Origin: Herbinix sp.
GTDB taxonomy: Bacteria; Bacillota; Clostridia; Lachnospirales; Lachnospiraceae
Assembly: GCA_029239235.1 (NCBI GenBank)
Contig: JAQZBD010000015.1
Coordinates: 1 to 47,116, forward strand
Direction: 5' to 3'
Length of the DNA: 47,116 nt
Shown: positions 34,625 to 42,452 of the stretch, one piece after another
Layout of the letters: the number at the start of each line of letters is the position of its first letter
How positions within the stretch are numbered: position 1 is the first letter of the stretch
Made by a program: the position numbers and the translations under genes
Notes under the pieces: model-generated
What the model was told of the DNA's origin: nothing
Database searches by the model: none
The model's input: only the letters and a program-made list of their open reading frames with translations

Positions 34625-35494
34625 CTAATTCTTCAACTTGGGATCAAGGGCATCTCTTAAGCCATCTCCCAATAAATTCAATGCAAGTACTGTTACGGCA
34701 ATGGCCAAACCCGGAAAATAAACCAGATGTGGTGCCTGACGAATAAACTGACGGGCAGCGGACAACATAGCTCCCCATTCAGGAGTAGGCGGCTGAACAC
34801 CCAGACCAATGAAACTTAAACCCGCTGCAACAGTGATGGTCTGAGCCACACCCATGGTTGCAGATACAATCATTGGCGAAATACAGTTAGGAAGCAGATG
34901 GCTTACGATAATGCGGAATTTGCTGCAGTTGATGGATTGCGCAGCTTCTATGTATTCATTCTCGCGTTCCTTTAACATCTGTGCTCGAAGCAATCTTGCC
35001 ATACCGGAGATACTTCCTATGGACAGAGCAATAATTGTATTAAAATATCCCGGTCCAAGTACGGCGGAAATAACAATCATTAGCAGCATTCCCGGAATCG
35101 CCTGAATGACATCCAAGAAACGCATAATAACATTGTCCACCTGACCACCAAAATAACCGGCAGTTGCACCAATAGTACATCCAAAAAACGTACCGATACC
35201 AACAGCGATAATACCGATGGAAATGGAATATCTGGCACCATAAAGGATACGGCTGAAAATATCTCTTCCCATATCATCACATCCAAAAGGATGTTGAAAG
35301 GACGGTTTTGCAAAGGTATTTACCATATCCATATGAGAATAATCATAGGGTATAATATAGGGTGATAATATAGCTAGTATAATCTCAGCTGAAAGAATTG
35401 CCAGACCTAACATCGCCATCTTATTCTTGCTCATTTGCTTAATAATGCGAACGAATTCGCTCTGCTTTTTGGCTTTTTCGATTGTCTTAGGCAT
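34625..35494 (-). CDS. ABC transporter permease (OppC/DppC-like)
   Basis: Membrane permease of 289 aa overlapping the end of the OppB-like gene by 8 bp. The N-terminal cytoplasmic region is followed by a helix (about 31-50), the HPFGCDDMGRDIFSRILYGARYS motif and five further hydrophobic segments; the EAA loop reads ENEYIEAAQSINCSKFRIIVSHLLPN. It pairs with the OppB-like subunit to form the translocation path. Together with the solute-binding lipoprotein it probably imports the sulfated oligosaccharide, since the operon begins with phosphoglucose isomerase and shares the sulfatase operator. Oligopeptide uptake is the alternative family function. Confidence 0.92.
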   Translation of the reverse strand: MPKTIEKAKKQSEFVRIIKQMSKNKMAMLGLAILSAEIILAILSPYIIPYDYSHMDMVNTFAKPSFQHPFGCDDMGRDIFSRILYGARYSISIGIIAVGIGTFFGCTIGATAGYFGGQVDNVIMRFLDVIQAIPGMLLMIVISAVLGPGYFNTIIALSIGSISGMARLLRAQMLKERENEYIEAAQSINCSKFRIIVSHLLPNCISPMIVSATMGVAQTITVAAGLSFIGLGVQPPTPEWGAMLSAARQFIRQAPHLVYFPGLAIAVTVLALNLLGDGLRDALDPKLKN

Positions 35495-36464
35495 TTACTT
35501 TCACCTTCCTTCTCTTCTTTTGCGATGCATATTGAGCTTTGATTCTTGGATCCACCATCGCATAAAGTAAATCAACAATTAGCATACAAAAACTAAACGT
35601 AATAGCGAGGAAGATTGATCCGCCTTGTACAATCGGATAATCACGGCTGTTTACCGCACCAATAATATAAGTTCCCATACCAGGAATTGAGAAAATGGTC
35701 TCTATGATCATAGCTCCGCCCAGAAACTGTCCAAACATCGTTCCCATTACTGTAATAATCGGAATTAAGCTATTTTTTAAGGCATGTTTAATAATTACGT
35801 CACGTTCCGGCACACCTTTGGAACGAGCAGTTGTGATATAGTCCGCACGAATTACATCAAGCATCGCGGAACGGGTCTGTCTTGCACAGTTTGCCAAACC
35901 ACCGGTACTTCCGGAAATAGCTGGAAGAATATAATATTTAATTCCTGCCAGTCCAGTTCCGATTCCCAAAGCAGGCAGCCATTCCAGTTTTACAGAAAAC
36001 TGTAAAACTAATAACAGAGCTAGCCAAAAGTTTGGAACTGCTACACCAACGAGTGCTAGCACCATGCACAAGGAATCCTGCCATTTATTCTGTTTGATTG
36101 CTGCAATTACACCCAACGGAACTCCAACACCAACGGATATCAGCAAGGTTGCAACAGTCAGCATTAAAGTCCTGGGAAGACGTTCCCAGATCGAGCTCAT
36201 GATATCCACATTGGTAAGCCAAGACTTCCCAAGGTCAAAATGAATAAATACATCACTCATATATCGACCCAGACGGATTAAAAACGGATCATCCAATCCT
36301 AATTCCAGGCGTTTTGCCGCAAGCTCTGCTTCTGTTGCGGTGGCACCAAGGATAATTTGCTCCGGTCTACCGGGACAAAAGGTCATCATGACAAATACCA
36401 GAATCGCAACCCCCAGAACGATGGGAATCATCCATATTAATCGTTTCCCTACATATTTTAACAT
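35487..36464 (-). CDS. ABC transporter permease (OppB/DppB-like)
   Basis: Membrane permease of 325 aa. N-terminal MLKYVGKRLIWMIPIVLGVAILVFVMM is the typical first helix of DppB/OppB, followed by a periplasmic loop with the PGRPEQIILG region, several helices, the loop DYITTARSKGVPERDVIIKHALKNS and the conserved FSIPGMGTYIIGAVNSRDYP. It lies about 100 bp after the binding lipoprotein and overlaps the next permease by 8 bp, indicating translational coupling. The basic tail AQYASQKKRRKVKVNA is cytoplasmic. Substrate class inferred from operon neighbours, not from this subunit. Confidence 0.92.
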   Translation of the reverse strand: MLKYVGKRLIWMIPIVLGVAILVFVMMTFCPGRPEQIILGATATEAELAAKRLELGLDDPFLIRLGRYMSDVFIHFDLGKSWLTNVDIMSSIWERLPRTLMLTVATLLISVGVGVPLGVIAAIKQNKWQDSLCMVLALVGVAVPNFWLALLLVLQFSVKLEWLPALGIGTGLAGIKYYILPAISGSTGGLANCARQTRSAMLDVIRADYITTARSKGVPERDVIIKHALKNSLIPIITVMGTMFGQFLGGAMIIETIFSIPGMGTYIIGAVNSRDYPIVQGGSIFLAITFSFCMLIVDLLYAMVDPRIKAQYASQKKRRKVKVNA

Positions 36465-36562
36465 ATATTAATCTCCATTGAAGCCAGTTGGTGCACAGAA
36501 AATCAATATTCCTGCGCACCACAGCTTAGAATTATTATAAGACTGTCTTGTTTCCTTTAATA

Positions 36563-38179
36563 TTAGTAATTAGTAAATTTACTGGATGCAGGAGCGATAT
36601 AACCCTGATACTCTAATACTTCTTCTTCCAAACCAGCATCTTTTCGTATAACAACAATGGTCTGAGGATTAAACATACCATAGGCAATTGCGTTATCCTT
36701 GATATAATTATGAACTTCGTCAATATTTGCTTCTGTGAATCCACTTGGTGTCCAAGTCTTATATAGAAGCTCTCCAAGGGTATTATCATGACGGCTTGTC
36801 GCGTCACCTGTTTTATATGCAGCCGGGTCATAACGAATTGACCAATGGTCTGGCAGATAAGTACCGCCGATTGAATTTAAAACGATATCATATTGTGTAC
36901 CATCCAGACGAATTGAGGTATATAATGCCATGTCCACGACATTTAATTCTACCTTAACTCCAATTGCCATCATATAACTTTGTAGCATTTCTGCTAATCT
37001 CTGTGTCAATGTAGTGCTGGTTGTCAGAATGCTGATTGTCTCACCATTATAGCCGGATTCTGCAATTAACTGCTTTGCCTTTTCTACATTGTAGTTGTAA
37101 TACTCTTCGTTCACCCACTTCTCATTAAATCCATTAAACATCGGCGGGCAAACGTCATACATCGGAGTACCGTAGCCTTGCAACAAACCAGCAATCAGAC
37201 CATTTTCATCAATACTATAGCAGATTGCCTGGCGAAGCTTTAAATTATTTGCAACTTCACTGTTGTCAGCTCCGGAGAAAAACATTTGCCATCCCTGTGA
37301 GCCTTCTGCTAATTCAACGGTATAATCATTGTTATCTACGAACTGTGCAACGGAGGAAGCATCCAACGCTATTACCATATCTACGATACCGGTTTCCAAT
37401 GCAATTGCCATTTGGGAAGACTCTGTGATACAGTGGTAGCTAAGTTTCTTCACAGCTGGTACGACGCATTTTGGAAGATTTGCTTCATCCTGCCAGTAGT
37501 CATCCCTCTTTTCAAGAGCTAAAATGGAATTTGTAGTATATTCTGTTACCTTGTACGCTGAGGTGGAGACTAATGTTGCACCAAACTCATCTGTACTTGC
37601 TTCAAAAGCAGTTTTGGAAATTGCAAAAGTATCTCTTAAAAGGGATTCAAAGGTACCAACAATATTAGATTTCATCTTAACTGTCAGCGTATAGTCTCCA
37701 GTCTGTTCAACACTTTCAACCTTTGAAAATACAGGCTTTAGTGCTCTTGTCATGGATTCTTGAATGAACCAAACAATATCTGCTGCTGTAATTTTATTAC
37801 CTTCGGAATCGGTTACTTTATCCCAAATTTCAACGTTATAAGTAAAACCGTCATCATTAGTTTCCCAAGATTTTGCTACCCAAGGTTCCATTTCTCTGTT
37901 CTCATTAACCACTGCCAGTGATTCAAACACCTGAGTTATAAATGGAGCATTTCTTAGCGTATTACCACGGAATGGGGTTAAACTTTCTAACATAGATGTA
38001 TAACCTATGTCCAATACTCCATCATTTTTCGCAGTACTATCACTACCGCTCGTATCAGTTGTAGAACTGCTATCAGTAGAACCTGAATTTCCAGATTTGC
38101 CACTGCAACCTGTAAGCATGGAAGCTGTCATAACTACGGCCAAGCCGAGAGCTAAAATCTGTTTAAAACTTTTTTTCAT
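36563..38179 (-). CDS. Extracellular solute-binding lipoprotein (SBP family 5)
   Basis: Surface lipoprotein of 538 aa. The start at 38179 (MKKSFKQILALG) is chosen because AAGGAGG lies seven bases upstream, inside the apparent N-terminal extension. Signal peptide with lipobox LTGC (cysteine about 24), then a long Ser/Thr/Gly linker. The body has family-5 features including WDKVTDSEGNKITAADIVWF, LRQAICYSIDENGLI and YNVEKAKQLIAESGYNG. Family members bind peptides, nickel chelates or oligosaccharides such as cellobiose. Because the operon begins with a sugar-phosphate isomerase and shares the sulfatase operator, I favour a sulfated oligosaccharide ligand. Confidence 0.92.
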   Translation of the reverse strand: MKKSFKQILALGLAVVMTASMLTGCSGKSGNSGSTDSSSTTDTSGSDSTAKNDGVLDIGYTSMLESLTPFRGNTLRNAPFITQVFESLAVVNENREMEPWVAKSWETNDDGFTYNVEIWDKVTDSEGNKITAADIVWFIQESMTRALKPVFSKVESVEQTGDYTLTVKMKSNIVGTFESLLRDTFAISKTAFEASTDEFGATLVSTSAYKVTEYTTNSILALEKRDDYWQDEANLPKCVVPAVKKLSYHCITESSQMAIALETGIVDMVIALDASSVAQFVDNNDYTVELAEGSQGWQMFFSGADNSEVANNLKLRQAICYSIDENGLIAGLLQGYGTPMYDVCPPMFNGFNEKWVNEEYYNYNVEKAKQLIAESGYNGETISILTTSTTLTQRLAEMLQSYMMAIGVKVELNVVDMALYTSIRLDGTQYDIVLNSIGGTYLPDHWSIRYDPAAYKTGDATSRHDNTLGELLYKTWTPSGFTEANIDEVHNYIKDNAIAYGMFNPQTIVVIRKDAGLEEEVLEYQGYIAPASSKFTNY

Positions 38180-38208
38180 AATCAAATCCTCCTTCATTTC
38201 GTTTAAAT

Positions 38209-38241
38209 ATTATTTCAAGCGTATTATTTACGCCAAATAAT
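38209..38241 (-). promoter_or_regulatory. Intra-operon stem-loop upstream of the binding-protein gene
   Basis: Two-part dyad: ATTATTT / AAATAAT outside and GCGTA / TACGC inside around a TTATT loop. It lies between the PGI stop (38257) and the lipoprotein start (38179). No T-tract follows on the coding strand; it may stabilise the lipoprotein mRNA or mark a processing site. Confidence 0.55.
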
Positions 38242-38256
38242 CAATGCTCATATTTC

Positions 38257-39525
38257 TTACTCATATTTCCCTAATGCCTCAAACATGTACTGTTTATAGG
38301 CTTCCACTCCTGGCTGATCAAAGGGATTAACCCCAAGAATCTTCGCAGATAAGTAGCAAACAAACTCAAAAAAGTAGAATAACTGTCCAAAGGATTCCTC
38401 ATCCATTGTTGGCACAGTAAGCTTAACGCAAGGGAACTTTTTACTATGAGCCGTTAATGTTGCTTCAAATGCAGCACGATTAATTTCATCAAAATCCTTA
38501 CCATTTAAATAATCAAAGCGGTCATCCACATCATCATTATGTAACACATAAGAAGCGCCGGATTCTTGAACGTCCAGAAAAGTTTCAAAAATAACATTTG
38601 ATCCATCCTGTAAAAATTGACCTATTGAGTGCAAGTCTTCGGAAAAGTTACCAAACAGCGGATACAACCCTTTATTGTCTTTCCCTTCACTTTCTCCAAA
38701 TAGTTGCATCCACCACTTCGCAAAACGGAAATACCTTGGTTCAAAGTAAGAAAGCATCTCCATGCGAAACCCTTTTTGATACAACTGATTTCTTACAACT
38801 GCATATTTTAAAGCGATATTCTCAGAAGCTTTCTCCGTATGCAATCTCTGACGCATATGTTTTGCACCAGCAGCGATCGCATTAATGTTCATTCCTGCCA
38901 CTGCCATAGGGAACAGTCCCACTGGAGAAAGAGCTGTAAATCGTCCACCGATATTATCCGGAAAAGGTAAGAAGCGAAATCCATTCTCTTTACATAGTTC
39001 GTCCAGATGGCTCTCCTGTGTACCTGTGCAAATGACACGTTCTGCATAACTATCGCCATATACTTCTTTCAAGAAACTGCGAAGAGCACGAAATCCGATG
39101 CCCGGCTCTAGAGTTTCAAAATTCTTTGCAATTACATTTATGTAGACACTCTTTCCTTCAATCTCTTTTAAAACATCACATATACTATCTGCAGAAATGT
39201 TATTACCTGCCCATACAATACGAACGGAGCTTGCTTCACCAATTGCATCTACAACTGCACGCGCTGCCTGATTGGATCCACCGATCCCAATAACTACCAG
39301 CACATCTGCCTTCTCTTGCACTTCCTTTGCTAATTCCTGATAGGTAGCGAGCCATTTGTCTCCTGCCCATTCATCCACGTCCAGCCAGCCAAGACTATCA
39401 CTATATTGTTCTTCACCGTACTTTACCAGATCCAAGAAGGGAGCATTCTCTTCCATTCCCATAGCAACTTCTTCCATCTCAAGCCATGACGAGCTGTCGA
39501 CTAACTGTATACCTAAATCTTCCAT
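38257..39525 (-). CDS. pgi: Glucose-6-phosphate isomerase
   Basis: Phosphoglucose isomerase of 422 aa, slightly shorter than the usual 445-450 aa of Firmicutes, the difference being at the N-terminus. It converts glucose 6-phosphate and fructose 6-phosphate. Signature 1 is DNIGGRFTALSPVGLFP; the active-site region KWWMQLFGESEGKDNKGLYP carries the catalytic glutamate; DLHSIGQ and the C-terminal signature NPFDQPGVEAYK are present. All catalytic regions look intact. It heads the importer operon and shares the sulfatase operator, so it is likely a pathway-dedicated copy acting on the sugar phosphate released from the imported substrate. It may alternatively be the only pgi of the organism. Confidence 0.92.
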   Translation of the reverse strand: MEDLGIQLVDSSSWLEMEEVAMGMEENAPFLDLVKYGEEQYSDSLGWLDVDEWAGDKWLATYQELAKEVQEKADVLVVIGIGGSNQAARAVVDAIGEASSVRIVWAGNNISADSICDVLKEIEGKSVYINVIAKNFETLEPGIGFRALRSFLKEVYGDSYAERVICTGTQESHLDELCKENGFRFLPFPDNIGGRFTALSPVGLFPMAVAGMNINAIAAGAKHMRQRLHTEKASENIALKYAVVRNQLYQKGFRMEMLSYFEPRYFRFAKWWMQLFGESEGKDNKGLYPLFGNFSEDLHSIGQFLQDGSNVIFETFLDVQESGASYVLHNDDVDDRFDYLNGKDFDEINRAAFEATLTAHSKKFPCVKLTVPTMDEESFGQLFYFFEFVCYLSAKILGVNPFDQPGVEAYKQYMFEALGKYE

Positions 39526-39556
39526 GCTTTCACCTCTGAACTTCTTAACAAAACAT

Positions 39557-39613
39557 TATTTAATTAATTTAATTTAATATAGTAATATTACTGTAATTCT
39601 AGGTATTATTCAA
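39557..39613 (-). promoter_or_regulatory. Promoter of the pgi-importer operon with downstream AT-rich operator
   Basis: Minus-strand -35 TTGAAT (39608-39613), 17-bp spacer, -10 TAATAT (39585-39590), then the AT-rich element (plus strand 39557-39580). It contains a 15-mer shared with the creatininase promoter and an 18-mer shared with the chrA promoter, making it the best match between sites. Confidence 0.72.
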
Positions 39614-39788
39614 TATGTGATTATTCATAAAAATGCTTTGCAAAACTTGTACATTTTCAACAATCAAATCCCTATTTTTTCCTATAGAGTATAGAATATA
39701 CCAACGGAATCGGGTATCATTCCTATAAGAAAATCAGACACCATTATAACAACCAAACACCTAAACCTCAGATAATATTTCATCACAA

Positions 39789-39826
39789 AAAAGGAGTACG
39801 CCACTTTAAGTAGTCATACTCCTTTT
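39789..39826 (-). terminator. Terminator of the tpi-larA operon
   Basis: AAAAGGAGTA (39789-39798) pairs with TACTCCTTTT (39817-39826). On the minus strand the stem ends in CTCCTTTTTT, about 45 bp after the larA-like stop. It is A-rich before and T-rich after on both strands. Confidence 0.85.
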
Positions 39827-39871
39827 TATAAACCCCTTATTCTATTGAGATTAGGCTAAGAATGTATTATA

Positions 39872-41368
39872 TCAACCGCAGCATCCACATCCCTGATTCA
39901 TATGCCCATAAGCATCCATACAATCCTCTTCCTTATTCTTCATGCAAAGATGTACTGCTGATTTTTTAAATGTCATAGGAAGTGCAAGGATATTTGGATT
40001 TTTTCCGACGAACTTTTTCTTAGCATCCTCTATAGCTTCCTCAAAGGTCTCTCTGGTTTTCAGACCCATTCCTCTTGCATAACCTGGTTCTTCCGCACCA
40101 ACAATATAGATGGCACTGGTATTCATTTCAGCAATGTGCCCGCAGGACATCATTGAGAATCCATGGAACGGATGAAATGCATTCGTAAAACGATATTTGC
40201 GGATATACTCTTCCTTCGTTGCAAAGTATTCGCCCAGCCTGTTCATATCCGGCAGGGTATACATATGGTCATGCTGGAACAGCTCATAAAGCTCTCTTAA
40301 ATATGGCCATAATTCATCATGAAAATATCCGTTACAGGTAGATGCACAGATGATAACACAATTCTCGCTCATAATTCGCTTATATCTTAATACCTGGGCA
40401 CTTAAAGCTTGCATCATCATAATGGGGTTTGTTCCCATGCCATCTCCGTAATGGAATTTCTGAGGCATTCCAAATACCATAATGTCATATTTTTTATCAG
40501 CCCAGTGTACATAGGTTCTCTTATCTGCCAATTTCCAGCTTACTGGCTGCATTTCCCTTGCATATCCGGAGAAAATGCCAATTTGTCTTGACTGTGTATC
40601 CAGTACCGCATCGCAACAGAAAAATGGATGTCCCATTTTTTCTTCCATATGCATACTGATTTCGTCAAATTTACTACGCATTAAGCTGCCGCTGTTAACA
40701 GGTGTGAAATCTTTTCTATGCATAACAGAGGGTACATGATGACTCGCGATACTCTGCCAGTTGGTGATACCCGTAGCACTATGCTTATAGCCTCCGGAAT
40801 ATCCGCCATAGGGATTCCCCTGAACATGTCCAATTAAAATTGGAATATCACAATCATACACATATTTATTCATGTAAACCGGATCTCCACGATGGGTGGT
40901 TCCCAGATTTATCATGTGTTCCTGATCCTCACTGTCATGACTGATAATTTGTCCTGTTGGCCAGAATTCTTCAAAGAGTTCAGAGCCGAAGATTGCCTTG
41001 GCATCTGATTCTTTACTTCTGGGATGAAGTCCATTGGAAATGATGAAAAGAATATCCTTCTGTTCCACCCCTGCTGCATACAACTCTTTTAAAATACACT
41101 TAATGCTTAATTTTCTATGGCTGGTAGCCTGCTCACCACCCTTTACACGATCCGGTACAATAAAGGTAACGGTACTCCCTTTATGGGCTAACTCTGTCAG
41201 GGTAGGCATTCCGATCGGATGTGCCAAGCTCTCCACATAAGCTTCTACTAATTTATCCTCCGGAATAAAGTCCGGATCCTTAACTGTTTCTCCTGCAATA
41301 AAAACATCTGTATTATCTGGCAAATCAGCTGCCATAGTCCCATGTCCATATTCAAATTCAATTTTCAT
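39872..41368 (-). CDS. LarA-type nickel-dependent racemase/epimerase homologue
   Basis: Protein of 498 aa in the LarA (DUF2088) superfamily; LarA itself, about 425 aa, racemises lactate with the nickel-pincer nucleotide. Matches to LarA functional positions: PDRVKGG (Asp73, Arg74), SNGLHPR (His115), GHVQGNPYGGYSGGYKHSATG (His181 and Lys195, the cofactor-anchoring lysine) and the Ni-ligand histidine region ASHH (210-211). Other superfamily members act on malate, aromatic hydroxy acids or gluconate, so lactate is not assured. It lies two bases after the tpi-like stop, whose end carries its GGAGG, so the two are translationally coupled. The C-terminus ends in an unusual GCGCCG cysteine tail. Confidence 0.87.
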   Translation of the reverse strand: MKIEFEYGHGTMAADLPDNTDVFIAGETVKDPDFIPEDKLVEAYVESLAHPIGMPTLTELAHKGSTVTFIVPDRVKGGEQATSHRKLSIKCILKELYAAGVEQKDILFIISNGLHPRSKESDAKAIFGSELFEEFWPTGQIISHDSEDQEHMINLGTTHRGDPVYMNKYVYDCDIPILIGHVQGNPYGGYSGGYKHSATGITNWQSIASHHVPSVMHRKDFTPVNSGSLMRSKFDEISMHMEEKMGHPFFCCDAVLDTQSRQIGIFSGYAREMQPVSWKLADKRTYVHWADKKYDIMVFGMPQKFHYGDGMGTNPIMMMQALSAQVLRYKRIMSENCVIICASTCNGYFHDELWPYLRELYELFQHDHMYTLPDMNRLGEYFATKEEYIRKYRFTNAFHPFHGFSMMSCGHIAEMNTSAIYIVGAEEPGYARGMGLKTRETFEEAIEDAKKKFVGKNPNILALPMTFKKSAVHLCMKNKEEDCMDAYGHMNQGCGCCG

Positions 41369-41370
41369 CT

Positions 41371-42213
41371 TTACATTCCTCCATTCATATAAAGTCTTAC
41401 AATTTCCAAATACTCCTCGGGATAATATCCGATTTCCCCTTGGAATCTGGTAAGCGCAATCAGTCCCCCATCAATCTCCTCAATGGAAGCCAGCATTGCT
41501 GCATTTTCCTGCTTCAGTCCACCACCATAAACAATATCCATTCCGGAGGTCTTCTCTTTTACAAAACGTGCAATCTTTGTAATATACTCTTTGTCAGCAG
41601 GTGTTTTTCCTGGTCCTATGGACCAAATTGGCTCATATGCAATTACAACTTTGGAGGTATCCACATCCTTTAGCCCAATCTCTAATTGCTTACCCAGAAC
41701 CTCCATCCACTGATCCTGTTCTTCACTTTTCTCACCAATACAATAAAGGACGGTCATTCCTCGGTCTATTGCACATTTGATTTCCTGGTTTAATATTCTG
41801 TTGATTGCATCGGGATCAACAATGCCAGCTTCCGCAAGAACTCCAGCTTTATCATTTCTCTCTTCACAATGTCCTATGATCGTAGTTTCGCAGCCTGCCC
41901 CAACCATTGCAGCCGCAGGCCGATTCGTAGTGAATGCTCCAAAGTTTCCACCAATAGAAACATCTGCCCGATATACACTCTGACATCCTATTTTGATTGG
42001 GCTGCCAGTTGTTTTTGCTGCTGCCGCCTCCAATAAATGAACCTCCGGAAAATACATTGCGAATTCCACTTCATTCGTATTATATTTTCTTAATTCTTCC
42101 TGAGTATTTGTAATAATATACGCTGCCCAGTCTTTTATAGCAGCAATTCGGTTTACTCCACCGAATTCTGTGGGAACATCAAATCTTTTTAAGTTCAGAT
42201 ATATATGCTTCAT
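41371..42213 (-). CDS. Divergent triosephosphate isomerase-family protein
   Basis: TPI-family protein of 280 aa, longer than the usual 250. Asn7 and Lys9 (LNLK), His115 (GHCEER) and Glu194 (AYEPIWSIGPGKTP) match the catalytic residues and lid loop of triosephosphate isomerase. The phosphate grip differs: loop 7 is YGGGL, and where ordinary TPI has a VGGAS-type loop 8, this protein has LIALTRF (about 251-257). I infer a different substrate, such as a tetrose or other sugar phosphate, as in TPI paralogues of erythritol catabolism. AGGAG precedes the ATG. It is the first gene of the operon whose second gene is the nickel racemase homologue, with a two-base gap. Confidence 0.85.
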   Translation of the reverse strand: MKHIYLNLKRFDVPTEFGGVNRIAAIKDWAAYIITNTQEELRKYNTNEVEFAMYFPEVHLLEAAAAKTTGSPIKIGCQSVYRADVSIGGNFGAFTTNRPAAAMVGAGCETTIIGHCEERNDKAGVLAEAGIVDPDAINRILNQEIKCAIDRGMTVLYCIGEKSEEQDQWMEVLGKQLEIGLKDVDTSKVVIAYEPIWSIGPGKTPADKEYITKIARFVKEKTSGMDIVYGGGLKQENAAMLASIEEIDGGLIALTRFQGEIGYYPEEYLEIVRLYMNGGM

Positions 42214-42321
42214 CTACATTTCTCCTCTCATATTCTTATCAGCCATTTGTTCCTGTGTTACCTATAAGGGTCATTCTTATCCCTATCATATTTCACACAT
42301 CCCTTGCTTACTTCCAAGTTT

Positions 42322-42367
42322 ATCATAACCTGTGATGTATGCATCATCTTTTTAGGCAAACGTTTGC
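42322..42367 (-). promoter_or_regulatory. Promoter region of tpi-larA with LacI-type operator
   Basis: Perfect 12-bp palindrome GCAAACGTTTGC (42356-42367). Just downstream on the minus strand are a poor -35 AAGATG (42345-42350), 17-bp spacer and -10 TATGAT (42322-42327). A second dyad, TGATG-tatg-CATCA (42333-42346), lies in the promoter spacer. An operator just upstream of a weak -35 suits activation. The palindrome also fits a relaxed cre consensus. Confidence 0.6.
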
Positions 42368-42413
42368 GTAATACTGATCAAAATGTGTGTCCAATGGATG
42401 CACAAAATATAAC

Positions 42414-42434
42414 AGGCCGGATATGCTCCGGCCT
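42414..42434 (-). terminator. Likely terminator of the ABC exporter gene
   Basis: GC-rich stem AGGCCGG / CCGGCCT with a 7-nt loop, followed on the minus strand by TGTTATATTTTG. It begins 19 bp after the exporter stop. The T-tract is interrupted, so efficiency is uncertain. Confidence 0.65.
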
Positions 42435-42452
42435 ATAATTTCTATATCTGAT

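Larger units (their letters stand above)
39526..39871. other. Intergenic region between larA-like and pgi genes
   Basis: A 346-bp gap. It contains the promoter and AT-rich operator of pgi (39557-39613) and the terminator of the tpi-larA unit (39789-39826). Between 39620 and 39785 I see only AT-rich DNA with no supported gene. Confidence 0.8.

Noticed and set aside
37148-37160. GCAAACGTCAT resembling half of the LacI-type site
   Set aside because: Inside the binding-lipoprotein coding sequence and only half matches.
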